Positions 48,593 through 58,837 of a stretch of DNA of 64,000 nt are shown piece after piece. The stretch is from Vermamoeba vermiformis. Its lineage: Eukaryota; Tubulinea; Echinamoebida. Every line of letters begins with the position of its first letter. The first letter of the stretch is position 1. A program made the translations under genes and the position numbers. Under the pieces are notes generated by a model. That model searched no databases. It saw nothing but the letters and a program-made list of their open reading frames with translations, and had not been told where the DNA came from. The stretch covers positions 62,001 through 126,000 of the forward strand of contig JBEWZL010000244.1 in assembly GCA_045837725.1 (NCBI GenBank). Reading direction: 5' to 3'.

Positions 48593-49844
48593 TTATTTTT
48601 GAATAAGAGGCTTCTTCTCGTCGACTTTAGGCATCGGAGTTGAATAGCTCGAGAAGCCAGTGATTTGTCTGAGGCGCTTGAACAAGACAATCATGAACAC
48701 GCCGAGCAAGACTACCATCACAAAAATAACAGGCAACACGACGACGAATGCGATAGTAAGGCCTACAAGATCATAGCCGAGGAGGGGTGAAGTTACGGCA
48801 TCGGGGTTGCTTCCAACTCCGGAAGGAGGGCTAGTGTCGAGCGAAATCCAGCAGTTTGACGAACGAGTAGCGCTGAGAGTGGTGTCGATAATGTCCCAAC
48901 GAATGGTGACAGTAGCATTGTTCGGGCTCACATCCAGAACAACCATCTATAAATAGAATAAAATTTAGTAAGCTTGATCCGAATCGCATAAAATGCGTTA
49001 CACAACGTTTGTTCAAAAGCAACCATTGAGTATATTATTTGTTAGTGTAGGTGGATGCTTACCTTAGTCAAATAAGTCTCGCCATATTGGCTGTTGTAGA
49101 TGTTGATCAAGTAGATGTGGCCGACTTGAGGATAGAAGCTGGCAGCCAGTCCTGATTGGAGATTTTGAAGAGGAGAGGTCACATCAGATCCAAAGGCCTA
49201 TATATGCATATTGTATTAGCTACTGTTTCTAAGCAAAGGCTAACGAACTGAAACGTTCGGAAGTTGTGGATTCGCTGGTACTTGCTTGGAAAGCCTGTCG
49301 ATTGTCCTTGTTGTAAATATCGGAAGTGGCATATACAATCTCGTTAGTCTCGAGAGAAATGTGAATAGATGAGTAAGCAGTGTTGCCCAAAATTAATGAC
49401 ACGTTGAATCTGCGACCAAAGTCTTTGTTCGTGCCCAAATCGACGAAAGCGGCACGGTCAGAGCCTAAAATGAATTTAAATTAATTATTATGCCAAGGCT
49501 AGCATTAACTATTGGGTATAATAATTTTACAAGCGGATTTAACAAGCGGCATTTTGGTAATAATTACCTTGAGGAGAAATCGTGATTTTGCTGTCATAGT
49601 ACTGGCCATAACTAAGAGCAGAGTCTCGATTGTAAGGTCTGTAATTTTGGGACATTGATCCAGCGAATCCGTCTTTCAAACTGACCGCTAAAAGAACAAT
49701 TAAGCACAAGAATTATTTGATAGTTATTGTTATTTACTTACATGAAAAATACGGGTCGTTTGCGTAAAGATTTCGCACGCAAGAATCAGCGCAAGCGAAT
49801 GCGACCAAACCGAGCAAAATTGAAGCAATAAGGCTAGCTTTCAT
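48593..49844 (-). CDS. Type I membrane protein with acidic-dileucine sorting tail
   Basis: Four or five exons starting MKASLIASILLGLVAFACAD, a clear signal peptide. The lumenal domain has several N-glycosylation sites and strand-rich segments (YGQYYDSKITISPQGSDRAA, PQVGHIYLINIYNSQYGE). One transmembrane helix (VGLTIAFVVVLPVIFVMVVL) is followed by a basic tail ending DEKKPLIQK, where ExxxLI fits the acidic-dileucine lysosome/endosome signal. The protein is similar in plan, but not in sequence, to the glycoprotein at 17280-19001. Function unknown. Confidence 0.75.
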
Positions 49845-50290
49845 TCTTGTTTATCTATCTCTTGTTATTCAATGAAGAATGGATTACAAATGCGCAGTTG
49901 TTGTGCTTTTAAACTTGCATTTTTGCCTGTGTGATCTTGTCTGTGTCGCAGATCAGACAAACGCACACGGGCTCTAACGAAGTTTCGTATTCCTAAAAAG
50001 TTAAGGAATGAACGGAATGAACCGAACCAAAAAAATGGCGCTCAATAATGTCGAAAAAAGGCCATCCGCTTGGCCGAAACGTTAAACAGAGCTGGTCGGT
50101 GGATTGGCCGGCGATCGTGATCCCTTTTGGCCGAGGTTGAATCATATCATATTACCGACGTGTTATTGTAAACTCTTATAATGGGCTCTAGAGTTAACTT
50201 GAGAAGGCTAACAACATAATTACTTAGTATTCAACGAATCCAATTTTGGCGCAATATTTCGAACTACGTAGCATAGTGTAACACTGTAGA
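49845..50290. other. Divergent promoter region
   Basis: Separates the membrane protein (-) from the EF-hand gene (+). It carries AAAAATGGCGCTC at about 50031-50043, a relative of the AAAATGGCGGGC boxes near other genes. No coding sequence is seen. Confidence 0.45.
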
Positions 50291-50767
50291 ATGGTACGCA
50301 ACAATAGATATTAACTTGTATACGAGTAACATCATCGTCCAGGGCAATAAATTTTCAGAGTTAGATGCGTTTTGGAAAGACAAGACAAATGTTGATGAAG
50401 CGAAGAAAGTCTTCGCTAAATATGACGCGGATAAGAGTGGCTATTTAGATCGCGATGAATTTGCTAAATTTGCTCGCGATTTCTGGAAGTACTTGGAAGC
50501 TAAAGGCGTCGCGAAATATATTTTAGCCGATAAATCCGCGGTAGCATCATTTTTAGACACTAGATTCGATCTATTGGTAAGTACCAATATATTTTTGCAT
50601 TTTTGCCAATATTTAAAAAAAACTAATTATTTTTCGAACGGATGTACCCAAAAAAGCATTGAAATTCCAGTTTAAAATTAATCTATGGTATTTAGGACGT
50701 AGATAAAGACGGAACCATCAGTTTTGAAGAATTTTCTACCAAGATTCATCTTATGGCTACTCACTAA
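50291..50767 (+). CDS. EF-hand calcium-binding protein, probably N-myristoylated
   Basis: Three exons. Exon 1 is the ATG alone (50291-50293), followed directly by a GTACGC donor. After a 49-nt intron the frame continues GNKFSELDAFWKDKTNVDEA, so the protein begins MGNKFS, a strong N-myristoylation signal. Two canonical EF-hands are seen: YDADKSGYLDRDEF and DVDKDGTISFEEF, with the second split from its helix by the last intron. The length is about 110-115 residues. Reading from an ATG inside the intron (50316) is possible but would destroy the myristoylation signal. Likely a membrane-associated calcium sensor. Confidence 0.8.
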
Positions 50768-50904
50768 CAGCATCCACAAGCCGGTACAAAAAAGATCCGA
50801 TCGACGAAACTCTTAGTGGTATTTGAATCAAAAATGTACCTTCGTCTTTGTATATAAATATGAACAACGTAATCTTCCATTAAGATCTTGTTTAAGTTCT
50901 TCTT

Positions 50905-53900
50905 TTATACAAGTTTTTCAACGTGATCTTCTTTCTTGCTCGTAGCGTCAATGAAGCCCATAAATTTCAGTTCGTTCAATGCCTGCGTAAATCGAGCCCT
51001 TAGAATATTAGTTAAGATCAAATAACAATAAATAAACGTCAGATAAAACGAATGCAGATCCGGATCAGCATTAAAGGATACACCAAGACGTCGTTAGACT
51101 TTTGATCCATATCGACTTTTCCTCCCGAGCCTGTTTTCTTTCCTTTTTTAGGTGATTTCTTCTTAGAATTCGCATTTGTATTGTCTGTCCTCTCTTCGGT
51201 TGTATCCATTGCTGATCCCGCTTTCTCATTGACAACGGATGAGAAATGCATAAACATGTCGTAAAGATTGACTAAACGTCCTGAACTCTGATAGAATTGG
51301 TATCTGTAATAGATTAGAATCAGAAACGTAACGATAATGAACGGATCTGCCGGAAAAAAGCAGGTCGGAAATAAATAGGGCTTACATGATACAAATATCC
51401 TCCCAAGTATGCGATACCATATCATCGCAACATTCGCATGATAAAAAGCTCTTAGGCTTTTTTAGAGCTAACTTGATGTTGCTTCGAACATCAGGGTTGA
51501 GGTACTGGATGCACAAGCGTTAATAACATCGCTAAATCAGTGACAGACTTACGTTTTCTAGCTTCTTTTTGTTATAATAGAATACTTCGTACATCGGGAG
51601 CTCGCTCAGCGGCGCCAAATATTTCCTAAAAAGGAAATTAGAATTGATTGCCTTGTAGTTCTTCTCGTACTTTAAGAAATTAGTTATAAATTCGATAATT
51701 TGGCCCTTTAAGCTTTGGGGCTTCTTTTCGACCACAACAGGCTTTTCAGGACTTTTTTGTGTCACTGCTGCTTTTGTTGATTTTGTTGTAGCGGTCGCTG
51801 CAGCTATGTGGAGCGCTTCTTTTCTATTAAGGGACTCATGTTAGCAATAAATTAATCGCATATGATTATTTCATACCGTTTGGATGCCTTATTCTGAGTT
51901 TTACTCTTGGTCGTTGTTTGTCTGAACGGATTTAGCTGATCTATGTTTTTAAAAGACAAAGTGCGACTTACTTTAACATATTAGATATCTTATCGTCTTC
52001 TTCGACCTCCATAGCATCGGCATCAGCATCATAATTAACTTCAAATAGCCCTTCATCATCGCTCATGTTGTTGTTGTTATTGGTAAGCTGTGACAGTGGC
52101 AAATTGTCGCTTAATACGACGACTTCTTGCTCTGGATCCTGATCTTCCTCGTCAAATGAAAAGGAAACGCTTAAGTCAGACGTTGGCTCCTTCTTTTCGT
52201 TGGGATCTGAATCCAGATCCTCGTTGAAAATAATTAAATCGTCTTCAATGTCCAAAGACTGGTCGTTCATTTGCACTAGATCATCGTCGTCGTCTTGCGA
52301 AATATTTGTGCTCTCAATGAAGTCCTCTTCTTCTGACTGAACTACCTCATCCAAATTTTTGGTAGTCGCAAGCCTAACGAATTGATATTAATCTGTGTAA
52401 TAGGACATGTAAATAGTATTACCTTTTGATAAATTTATCTAACGTATTATAGTCTTCTTCAAGCGCCACACAATTCTTCAAAATCTTTTCCCAGCTCTTT
52501 AGCACGACTGCGATATTATCCGTATTACGGCTATGGAACGATCATTAATACAATATAATTGCGTATACTATTAACTTACTTTAAGTTACTTATGACAAGC
52601 TGAAATCGCTTTGTATTATCTTTTTCGATGAGTTGAAGGTACTCTTTTCGGCTTGACGTAACAACGTTAGATATGACAATATAACTGATATGTATACATA
52701 CTATGAAGAATGGATGCCGTGTATTAGCTGTAGTTTAATCCAGCATCGCAAAGCAAAACTGTGGAATGAAGATTAGTGATGCTCAATGACACGTGTCACT
52801 TTGAAGTGTCATACCTAAATGTGGCATTGTGTCGCTCGAGTTGTTTGACCCAAGTAACGAATCGACTCTTAACGACAGCGTTATCAAGCAGTTGTTTATC
52901 GCTCAAAGGAGGTTCAATTTTGTATCTGAAAAAATGGTTCCTTAGTCACGTGTAGGCAAATGTTAAGAGACTTACTTTAACGTAGCACTAGCTTTTTCAC
53001 CTTTCTTAATACCGTGTGTAAATAGCCACCGCCTGATACGTTCAAAATGTCCGTTCAAAAACTTCGAAGAGATCTTTTGGGCGTCAGTGTAGTGAATGAA
53101 ACTCATTGGGTTCGTGTAAAAATAGTCCAAGATTGCAAACTACACAAATATTAGTGCACCCGTAAAACAATAATTGCTATAACATTACCTTCATATTCCT
53201 AACGAATGCGTTGATCGACAGATTACAATAATCGAAGTTCGTGCACAAAAATTTGAACGCCTTTGGACCAACTTTCAGACAGTAGTCGTCCGATATAATA
53301 AGCTATTTATATTGTTATTAGCATCATATACTATCATACTAATAACAATACGCCTCATACCTTTGTAACAAGATTTTCTAGCACTTCGTGAGTAGGTAAT
53401 ACGTGGAACTTTTCTGTCTCTAATTTAGATGAAACAGACCTATAATTAAGAAGTCAATTATAGATGTCGGGCTTAGTATAACGCGTTGATAATACCAGGA
53501 TAACTGTCTATGAACGGCTTCAATCGACGTGGCTAAACCAATCAACAAAACGATTTGTAGTGACCGCGCGTATTCACTGAATTATGTTAGTATGGAGTAT
53601 ATGACGTTATCTTTGGTCTTTTTTTTACCTGCAGACGAGAATGAAGTCTTGTAGCACCTGCGGATCAAAGTGTTCGAAGTCCTCGAACAAAATCACAATT
53701 TCTAAAACGACAATCAGCATACCAATAGAATAAACGTACCATCGTAGTAATAGCAATAAATATAGTGTGTTACTTACTGGGTTTGTTGTTCGTCTTTGTC
53801 ATAATTTCATTTTGCCACTGCACCAAGTGTTGCATGTTCGGTTCAGTAAGCTTTAGGATTCTTGAGAACTTGTGAAACAGTCAATTGAATGATATTCCTT

Positions 53901-54891
53901 AGTGACGTGCATTCTTGCGAAGATAACGTTGCTACTGAACAAGTGGATCCTTCGAGTTTGCTGATCGACCTCGAGATCAATTGAAACGTCTCCAAATGAT
54001 CAGATACGTCAATCCCTACACGAATATAAGTATCATATGCTATTGTAACTCATTTACAGTACCTGCAAAGATAATTCCTGTCGGTAGTAAAGTGACCGAT
54101 GATTGTTTCGAATAAGCTTTGAAAACGAAGCTGGAAATATCTAACAAAAACTTCTTATGCAACTTTTTCATAGTATCCTATAATAGCATGTCGTTAATAT
54201 TGACATCTCTAGCTTCTAAGCAATCATACTTGAACTGCAGCGTTGAATTTATTGATGCACTTCTTGTACGCATCATAGCGCATTTTGACGAATTCTTTTG
54301 TCTCGCCCTTGAAGCATGGCTCGAACAACATTTCAGGTTCTAGTAAGAGCTGTTAGTATCGCCTTGTATCATTCTATTATCGATCACAAGTTACCTTCCG
54401 AATGTTGTTTTTGGTCCTCCTTCGGGTTGAATATAAAAATACCCTGCAATCGCATTTTAGTGTCCGTATATTGATAATGAGTATTAATATACCTCGTTGG
54501 TTCGTTCAGTAGCCTTGCTTTCGAGCTCCGACAAACTCTTCTCTTTGTTGTATTTAATATTATCTCGTTCATAAATAGTGTCCGACTCTCGTGCTTCTAC
54601 TTGGTCAGCATCTATTTGTAAAATGTCTTGTGACTTGGCTGCGAGCCTTCTTTTTTCTAGAGGTCCCTGTCGTTTTTTACGAGTGGACGTTCTCGTTGGC
54701 GCGAACTAGTACAATTCAAATATTAATAAATTTGTGTATGTTTATTGCAAAATAATGTATTAATGTTTGTGCTCAAAAGAGTCGAGGGATCTGAAGGTTG
54801 ATCTTGAAATAATTAATAAAAATTCCAATAATTCAGCGCTTGTGGGCTAAAATTTTACCTTGTTGATTGTGGTCGATCTGCGTAATGACAT
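50905..54891 (-). CDS. ORC3: Origin recognition complex subunit 3
   Basis: More than fifteen short exons starting MSLRRSTTINKFAPTRTSTR. The ATPase-like core has LLPTGIIFAG, ILFEDFEHFDPQVLQDFIL and LIGLATSIEAVHRQL. The ORC3 C-terminus is diagnostic: PDVRSNIKLALKKPKSFLSC, DICIMYQFYQSSGRLVNLYD, ARFTQALNELKFMGFIDATS, ending DHVEKLV. A long Asp/Glu-rich insert (about 51968-52360) precedes the C-terminal half. ORC3 is part of the complex that marks replication origins and loads MCM. The promoter has AAAATGGCGGGC and AAAATGGCGCGC boxes. The intron near 52790 contains TGACACGTGTCA. Confidence 0.9.
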
Positions 54892-54933
54892 TTTGTTTCG
54901 TGTTGCTTCGTGCAATTCAAATTATCGACATAC

Positions 54934-54945
54934 AAAATGGCGCGC
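54934..54945. promoter_or_regulatory. E2F-like box upstream of ORC3
   Basis: AAAATGGCGCGC, about 45 bp upstream of the ORC3 start codon. A TTTSGCGC-type core read on either strand. Function inferred. Confidence 0.45.
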
Positions 54946-55028
54946 AACAAGGTTTCAGTTGTAAGCTATTTACAACACAAAAACCACGAGGCAGTGGTCA
55001 AATAGTTAAGTGAATGCGCTTTTGATTT

Positions 55029-55040
55029 AAAATGGCGGGC
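55029..55040. promoter_or_regulatory. E2F-like box between ORC3 and the LIM gene
   Basis: AAAATGGCGGGC, identical over these 12 bases to part of the 51-bp inverted-repeat arms at 13753 and 22110. Confidence 0.5.
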
Positions 55041-55306
55041 GAATAGGAACTGTGGCTTCGAAGCCCTGGTAGAGCAAAAAGATTGCGCAGATTTTTCAAT
55101 TTATTCAATTCCATTATTTAACAAGGTAAGCACAAAACTAATATTACAAACGCGTCATGTTAAAGTTAACCACCAACAAGCAATGGAAATTATAATACAT
55201 ACTATTATAACGGGTAGGAGTCAGGAGGCTACCCCGTTTAGCATAAAATTGGCAATACTAATTTTTAATAAATAAAGAAAAATTAAGAGCGCAGAAGAAG
55301 TGCAAA

Positions 55307-55930
55307 ATGAGCCAGTAAGTAACCGTTGACTATTTCTGACCTAATCGTCGGGAGATTGCACACTCGCTCAACCGAAACAACGCGGCCCGCTTAGCTCAGT
55401 CGGTAGAGCGCTAGGCTTTTAACCTAGTGGTCGGGGGTTCGAGCCCCCCAGCGGGCGTATTCTTTTTTTTTGCTATTGCTTGGCCCTCTGTACCTCGGGC
55501 AGAACCGCAAAACATTTTTGGAGCTTTGGGATTCCAACGTCAACGAAACGGATCTAACTTTTTGAACAGGATCCGCTGCGCTGAATGTAACCAAGAATTA
55601 ACGCCCGCTTCCGGTCCCATCCTGTCAAGCAAAGGCCAAGATTATCACCCTCAGTGCTTCAAATGCGGCTTTTGTGGTAACCAGATTGATAGTGCCTGTA
55701 AGTCTGATCAGGTTGAATTAGATCCGTCTTACTCATTCTTCCAATGCGCAAGATGGTGAACGTGAAGGAAAACGTGCTTGTGCTAACTGCGGTGGCGCTA
55801 GGAGGCAAGGCTTCGTTGTTGATCCGAGGTAAGCTCACGAGGCATAACGCGATCAGATCTAACTTTCTTGTGGATCAGAACTGGTCAAAAGAAACCGGTA
55901 ACGGTCAAGCCACCCATCGCAAAGAAGTAG
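55307..55930 (+). CDS. Small LIM-domain protein, tRNA gene in its first intron
   Basis: Four exons. Exon 1 is ATGAGCCA (55307-55314), then a GTAAGT donor. A 255-nt intron contains the whole tRNA-Lys(UUU). Exon 2 starts at 55570 and joins in frame to give MSQIRCAECNQELTPAS, then QDYHPQCFKCGFCGNQI. The cysteines and histidine form the first LIM zinc finger (C-x2-C-x19-H-x2-C-x2-C-x2-C). The next exon (DGEREGKRACANCGGARRQG) supplies only part of a second finger. The last exon ends KKPVTVKPPIAKK. At about 85-90 residues it is much shorter than most LIM proteins. An adaptor role is inferred. Confidence 0.7.
55315..55569 (+). other. 255-nt intron hosting a tRNA gene
   Basis: Starts GTAAGT, ends TTGAACAG, and contains tRNA-Lys(UUU) in sense orientation. 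An ACGGATCTAAC element lies about 10-20 nt before the acceptor and may include the branch site (CTAAC). Confidence 0.65.
55385..55456 (+). tRNA. tRNA-Lys(UUU), nested in an intron
   Basis: A 72-nt cloverleaf with acceptor GCCCGCT/AGCGGGC, D arm GCTCAGTCGGTAGAGC, anticodon loop CTTTTAA (anticodon TTT) and T arm GGTTCGAGCCC. No intron of its own. GTATTC and a T9 run follow, a Pol III terminator. It shares the acceptor and D arm with the CUU isoacceptors at 961 and 12130 but not their flanks, apart from the GTATT and T run. Confidence 0.97.
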
Positions 55931-56009
55931 TTGCAATTATATTTACATTTATTTTCTGTTATTATAAAATGTTGCTGTTTCAGTTCGTGATCTGTCTCTA
56001 TGAACCAGT

Positions 56010-58258
56010 TTACTCGAACTTGATACCTTGAGCAAGGGGCAATTCAGTGCTGTAGTTAATGGTAACGGTCATGCGGCGCATGTATTGCTTCCAGCTGTCA
56101 GAACCGGATTCGCGACCAGCACCAGTTTCCTTTTCACCACCAAAAGCGCCACCAATTTCAGCACCGTTAGTGGGCAAGTTAACGTTGACAAGACCGCAGT
56201 CAGAGCCACGAGCGCTGTGAGCCCAAACGAAGACGTTGCGCATGTTGTTGCTGAACAAGCTGCTGCTGAGACCTTGAGGCACGGAGTTGTTGAGTTCAAC
56301 GGCTTCCTCGAAGGTCTTGAACTTGATAATGTGCAAGATGGGCACGAAGAGCTCCTCCTTGATGATGGGAGCGTCGGCAGGGGTGGCAACCAAAGTAGGC
56401 TCGACGAAGTTACCCTCGAGGGTGACGCCAGCCTTGTTCTTGACTTGACCCTTGAGGACGTTACCGCCCATAAGGATCTTGCCACCTTGTTCTTGGATAG
56501 CCTTCAAGCCTTGCTCGTACTCCTTGACGGCGTTGGCAGTGTGGAGAGGACCCATAGTGGTACCTTGCTCCATAGGATCACCAATGCGGATTTGCTTGTA
56601 GGCAGCCTTCAAGGACTCGATGAAGGAGTCGTAGATGTTCTCGTGCAACAACAAACGTCTGGCAGTGGTGCAGCGTTGACCGCAAGTACCAACAGCAGCG
56701 AAGAGAATGCTGCGGAGAGCCATTTGGATGTTGGCGTCGTCCATGACAACGACGGCGTTGTTACCACCGAGTTCGAGAATGGTGCGACCGAAGCGGCTGT
56801 TAACGGCCTCGCTGATTCTGCGACCGATGGAGGTAGAGCCAGTGAAGGAGATCAAGTTCAAGCTCTTGTCTTGAGTCAACAATTCACCAATGCGACGACC
56901 GTCACCAGAGATAGTGCAGTGAACACCGTGGGGAACGTTGAAGCGATCGAAGACGCGTTGAACGACCTTGGTGATGGCCAAAGAGCACAAGCTGGTGGTA
57001 GTGGCACCCTTCCAGATCTCGCAGTTACCGCAGACAAGAGAGATGGTCATGTTCCAGCCGAAGACAGCCATGGGGAAGTTGAAGGCGGTGATGATGCCGA
57101 CCATACCGAGAGGGTTCCACACTTCCATAATCAAGTGATCCGCACCTAGTTATTGGAATCATATTGATTAGTAACCGGTCGAGCAATAGAAAACGGATCT
57201 ATCAATGAATTTGACACGCGTCAATTGCAATAAAATCTACTTACGTTCAGAGGGCAAAACTGGGCCACCAATAGTACGAGAAAGACCGACAGCCAAGTCG
57301 CAAATATCAATGTATTCTTGGACCTCACCAAGAGCTGTTCATAAAAATTTGTTAATAATCACATCCACGCGAAGTATCACAAAATCAAGAGGTGATTGAA
57401 TTACCTTCAGGCAAAATCTTGCCCATTTCGAGCGAAATTAAGCGACCCAAAGCCTCCTTCTTGGTTCTCAATTCGTCACCCAAAGCACGGATGATCTCAC
57501 CGCGCTTAGGAGCAGGGAGCTAGAATCGAATTTTAGTAATTATGATAAGCCAAGATCAAGATACAGCTGTTGCCGATTTAATTAAAGTCCGCTGATGCGA
57601 TCCAGAGCCGAGATCGAGCACAAAAAAAGTAAACTGAAAATTCTGCAGCTGGATCTGAAAGCATGAAAGTATTAAATCCTAATAAATGCTACTTACGGCT
57701 TGCCATTCCTTGGAAGCTTCCTTCATCTTCTTGGTGCAAGCAGCGTAATCTTCCGCTGAAGCCTAGGTAAAAATTTTCGATGAGACAACTGGTGCATTGA
57801 AAGGGGATCGCAGTGTAGAATCGAGTAAAAAGGGTCGTACTAATTTCTCAATTATCGAATATTTAACTTACTCCGCGGATAGTGGCGATGGGTTTTCCGG
57901 TGGTCGGAGATACGCACGTAATAGTCGGTCCGTTGCCAAACCAAGTGCCGTTGTAAACACCGAGGTTTTCTTCGTGGATATCTAAAGAAATGACGAGTTA
58001 GTTAAAAAGTTCTAGAAGAATCGCTAAACTGAGATGCTGCATCCATTCATTTAGAAAAACCGAAAAAAATTTAATTTTCCTACTTATAATTTTCTCCTTT
58101 CTCACCGATGGTGGAAACAAGGAGAATAAGATTTAAACCATTCATTGCGTAATTTAAAACTGGATGTCCGTTGCAAAAACAGGCGCAGAACGATTAAACT
58201 TACCGAGCTCCTTCAAGAAGTCGGCGTACTCGTTGTAAGTCAAAGCAGAGGCGGCCAT
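56010..58258 (-). CDS. ALDH7A1: Alpha-aminoadipic semialdehyde dehydrogenase (antiquitin)
   Basis: Seven exons starting [19 protein letters not shown]. Conserved blocks are [51 protein letters not shown] for NAD binding, catalytic Glu in [20 protein letters not shown], catalytic Cys in [35 protein letters not shown] and [20 protein letters not shown]. These identify the ALDH7 family, which oxidises aminoadipic semialdehyde in lysine breakdown and also betaine aldehyde. No clear mitochondrial leader. The large 3' exon is strongly codon-biased with C or G in third positions, as expected for a highly expressed gene. An intron near 57130-57245 carries GACGCGTGTCAAA and a TACTAAT branch-like site. 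Confidence 0.95.
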
Positions 58259-58837
58259 GATGTGTAAAGAGTCGTGTTGTTGCACTGAAACGTGAATGTA
58301 GAATGGCGTCTCTTTGCAAAACAGTGTTTTTCCATGGAACTGAATGAAATCCACTAAAATTGAACTTGTGCAACAGATCGCATCCAACGAGATCGCAAAA
58401 TAAGCTACTTGATTCCGACATGAATAAATAAGTGCCTTTTTAATCGCTCAAGTCATGTTTAGCCAAAATAAAAAAAGACTGAAATGCATTATACGGATGC
58501 AGCTTTTGTGTGGAAGGAAGAGAGTAAAAATCGCCGAGCGCAATAAAAAAAATAGTATGAATATTTCTAGAAATGGATAGTAGAGCGGTCGTTTGCCGAT
58601 GAGCCTGTTGCAGTTGGAGATTTGGTTACCAGCCATCAGTAGCTGTAATGAAACCAAAGAGAGGAGTTAACACTTAGATCTTCCAATGGCAAGCTTTTTG
58701 TGCTCGTCAGCGATCGAGCAAAATAAATTAAGTTTTTGCCGCCAGCTGGCTGTTTTCTGCACGTCAGACGCGGCTGAAGCACCTCAACAGCTTCTTGTAT
58801 AATATTTTTGTATATAAAATCAATTACCGTGTTTATA
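58259..58837. other. Divergent promoter region of ALDH7A1 and SMC6
   Basis: No coding sequence is supported. A TTTTTGCCGCCAGC element near 58733 is weakly E2F-like, and TATAAAAT lies just before the SMC6 start. Confidence 0.5.

Larger units (their letters stand above)
54892..55306. other. Divergent promoter region of ORC3 and the LIM gene
   Basis: Contains two related boxes: AAAATGGCGCGC (54934-54945) and AAAATGGCGGGC (55029-55040). Both are E2F-like and the second matches the box in the inverted-repeat arms. Confidence 0.5.

Noticed and set aside
56028-57149. 373-codon open frame on the plus strand opposite ALDH7A1
   Set aside because: It lies exactly antisense to the large ALDH7A1 exon. 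The strong third-position C/G bias of that exon removes stops on the other strand. The translation is low-complexity and resembles no family.
58448-58657. 69-codon minus-strand frame between ALDH7A1 and SMC6
   Set aside because: No homology, no splice context and hydrophobic by chance; treated as promoter DNA.
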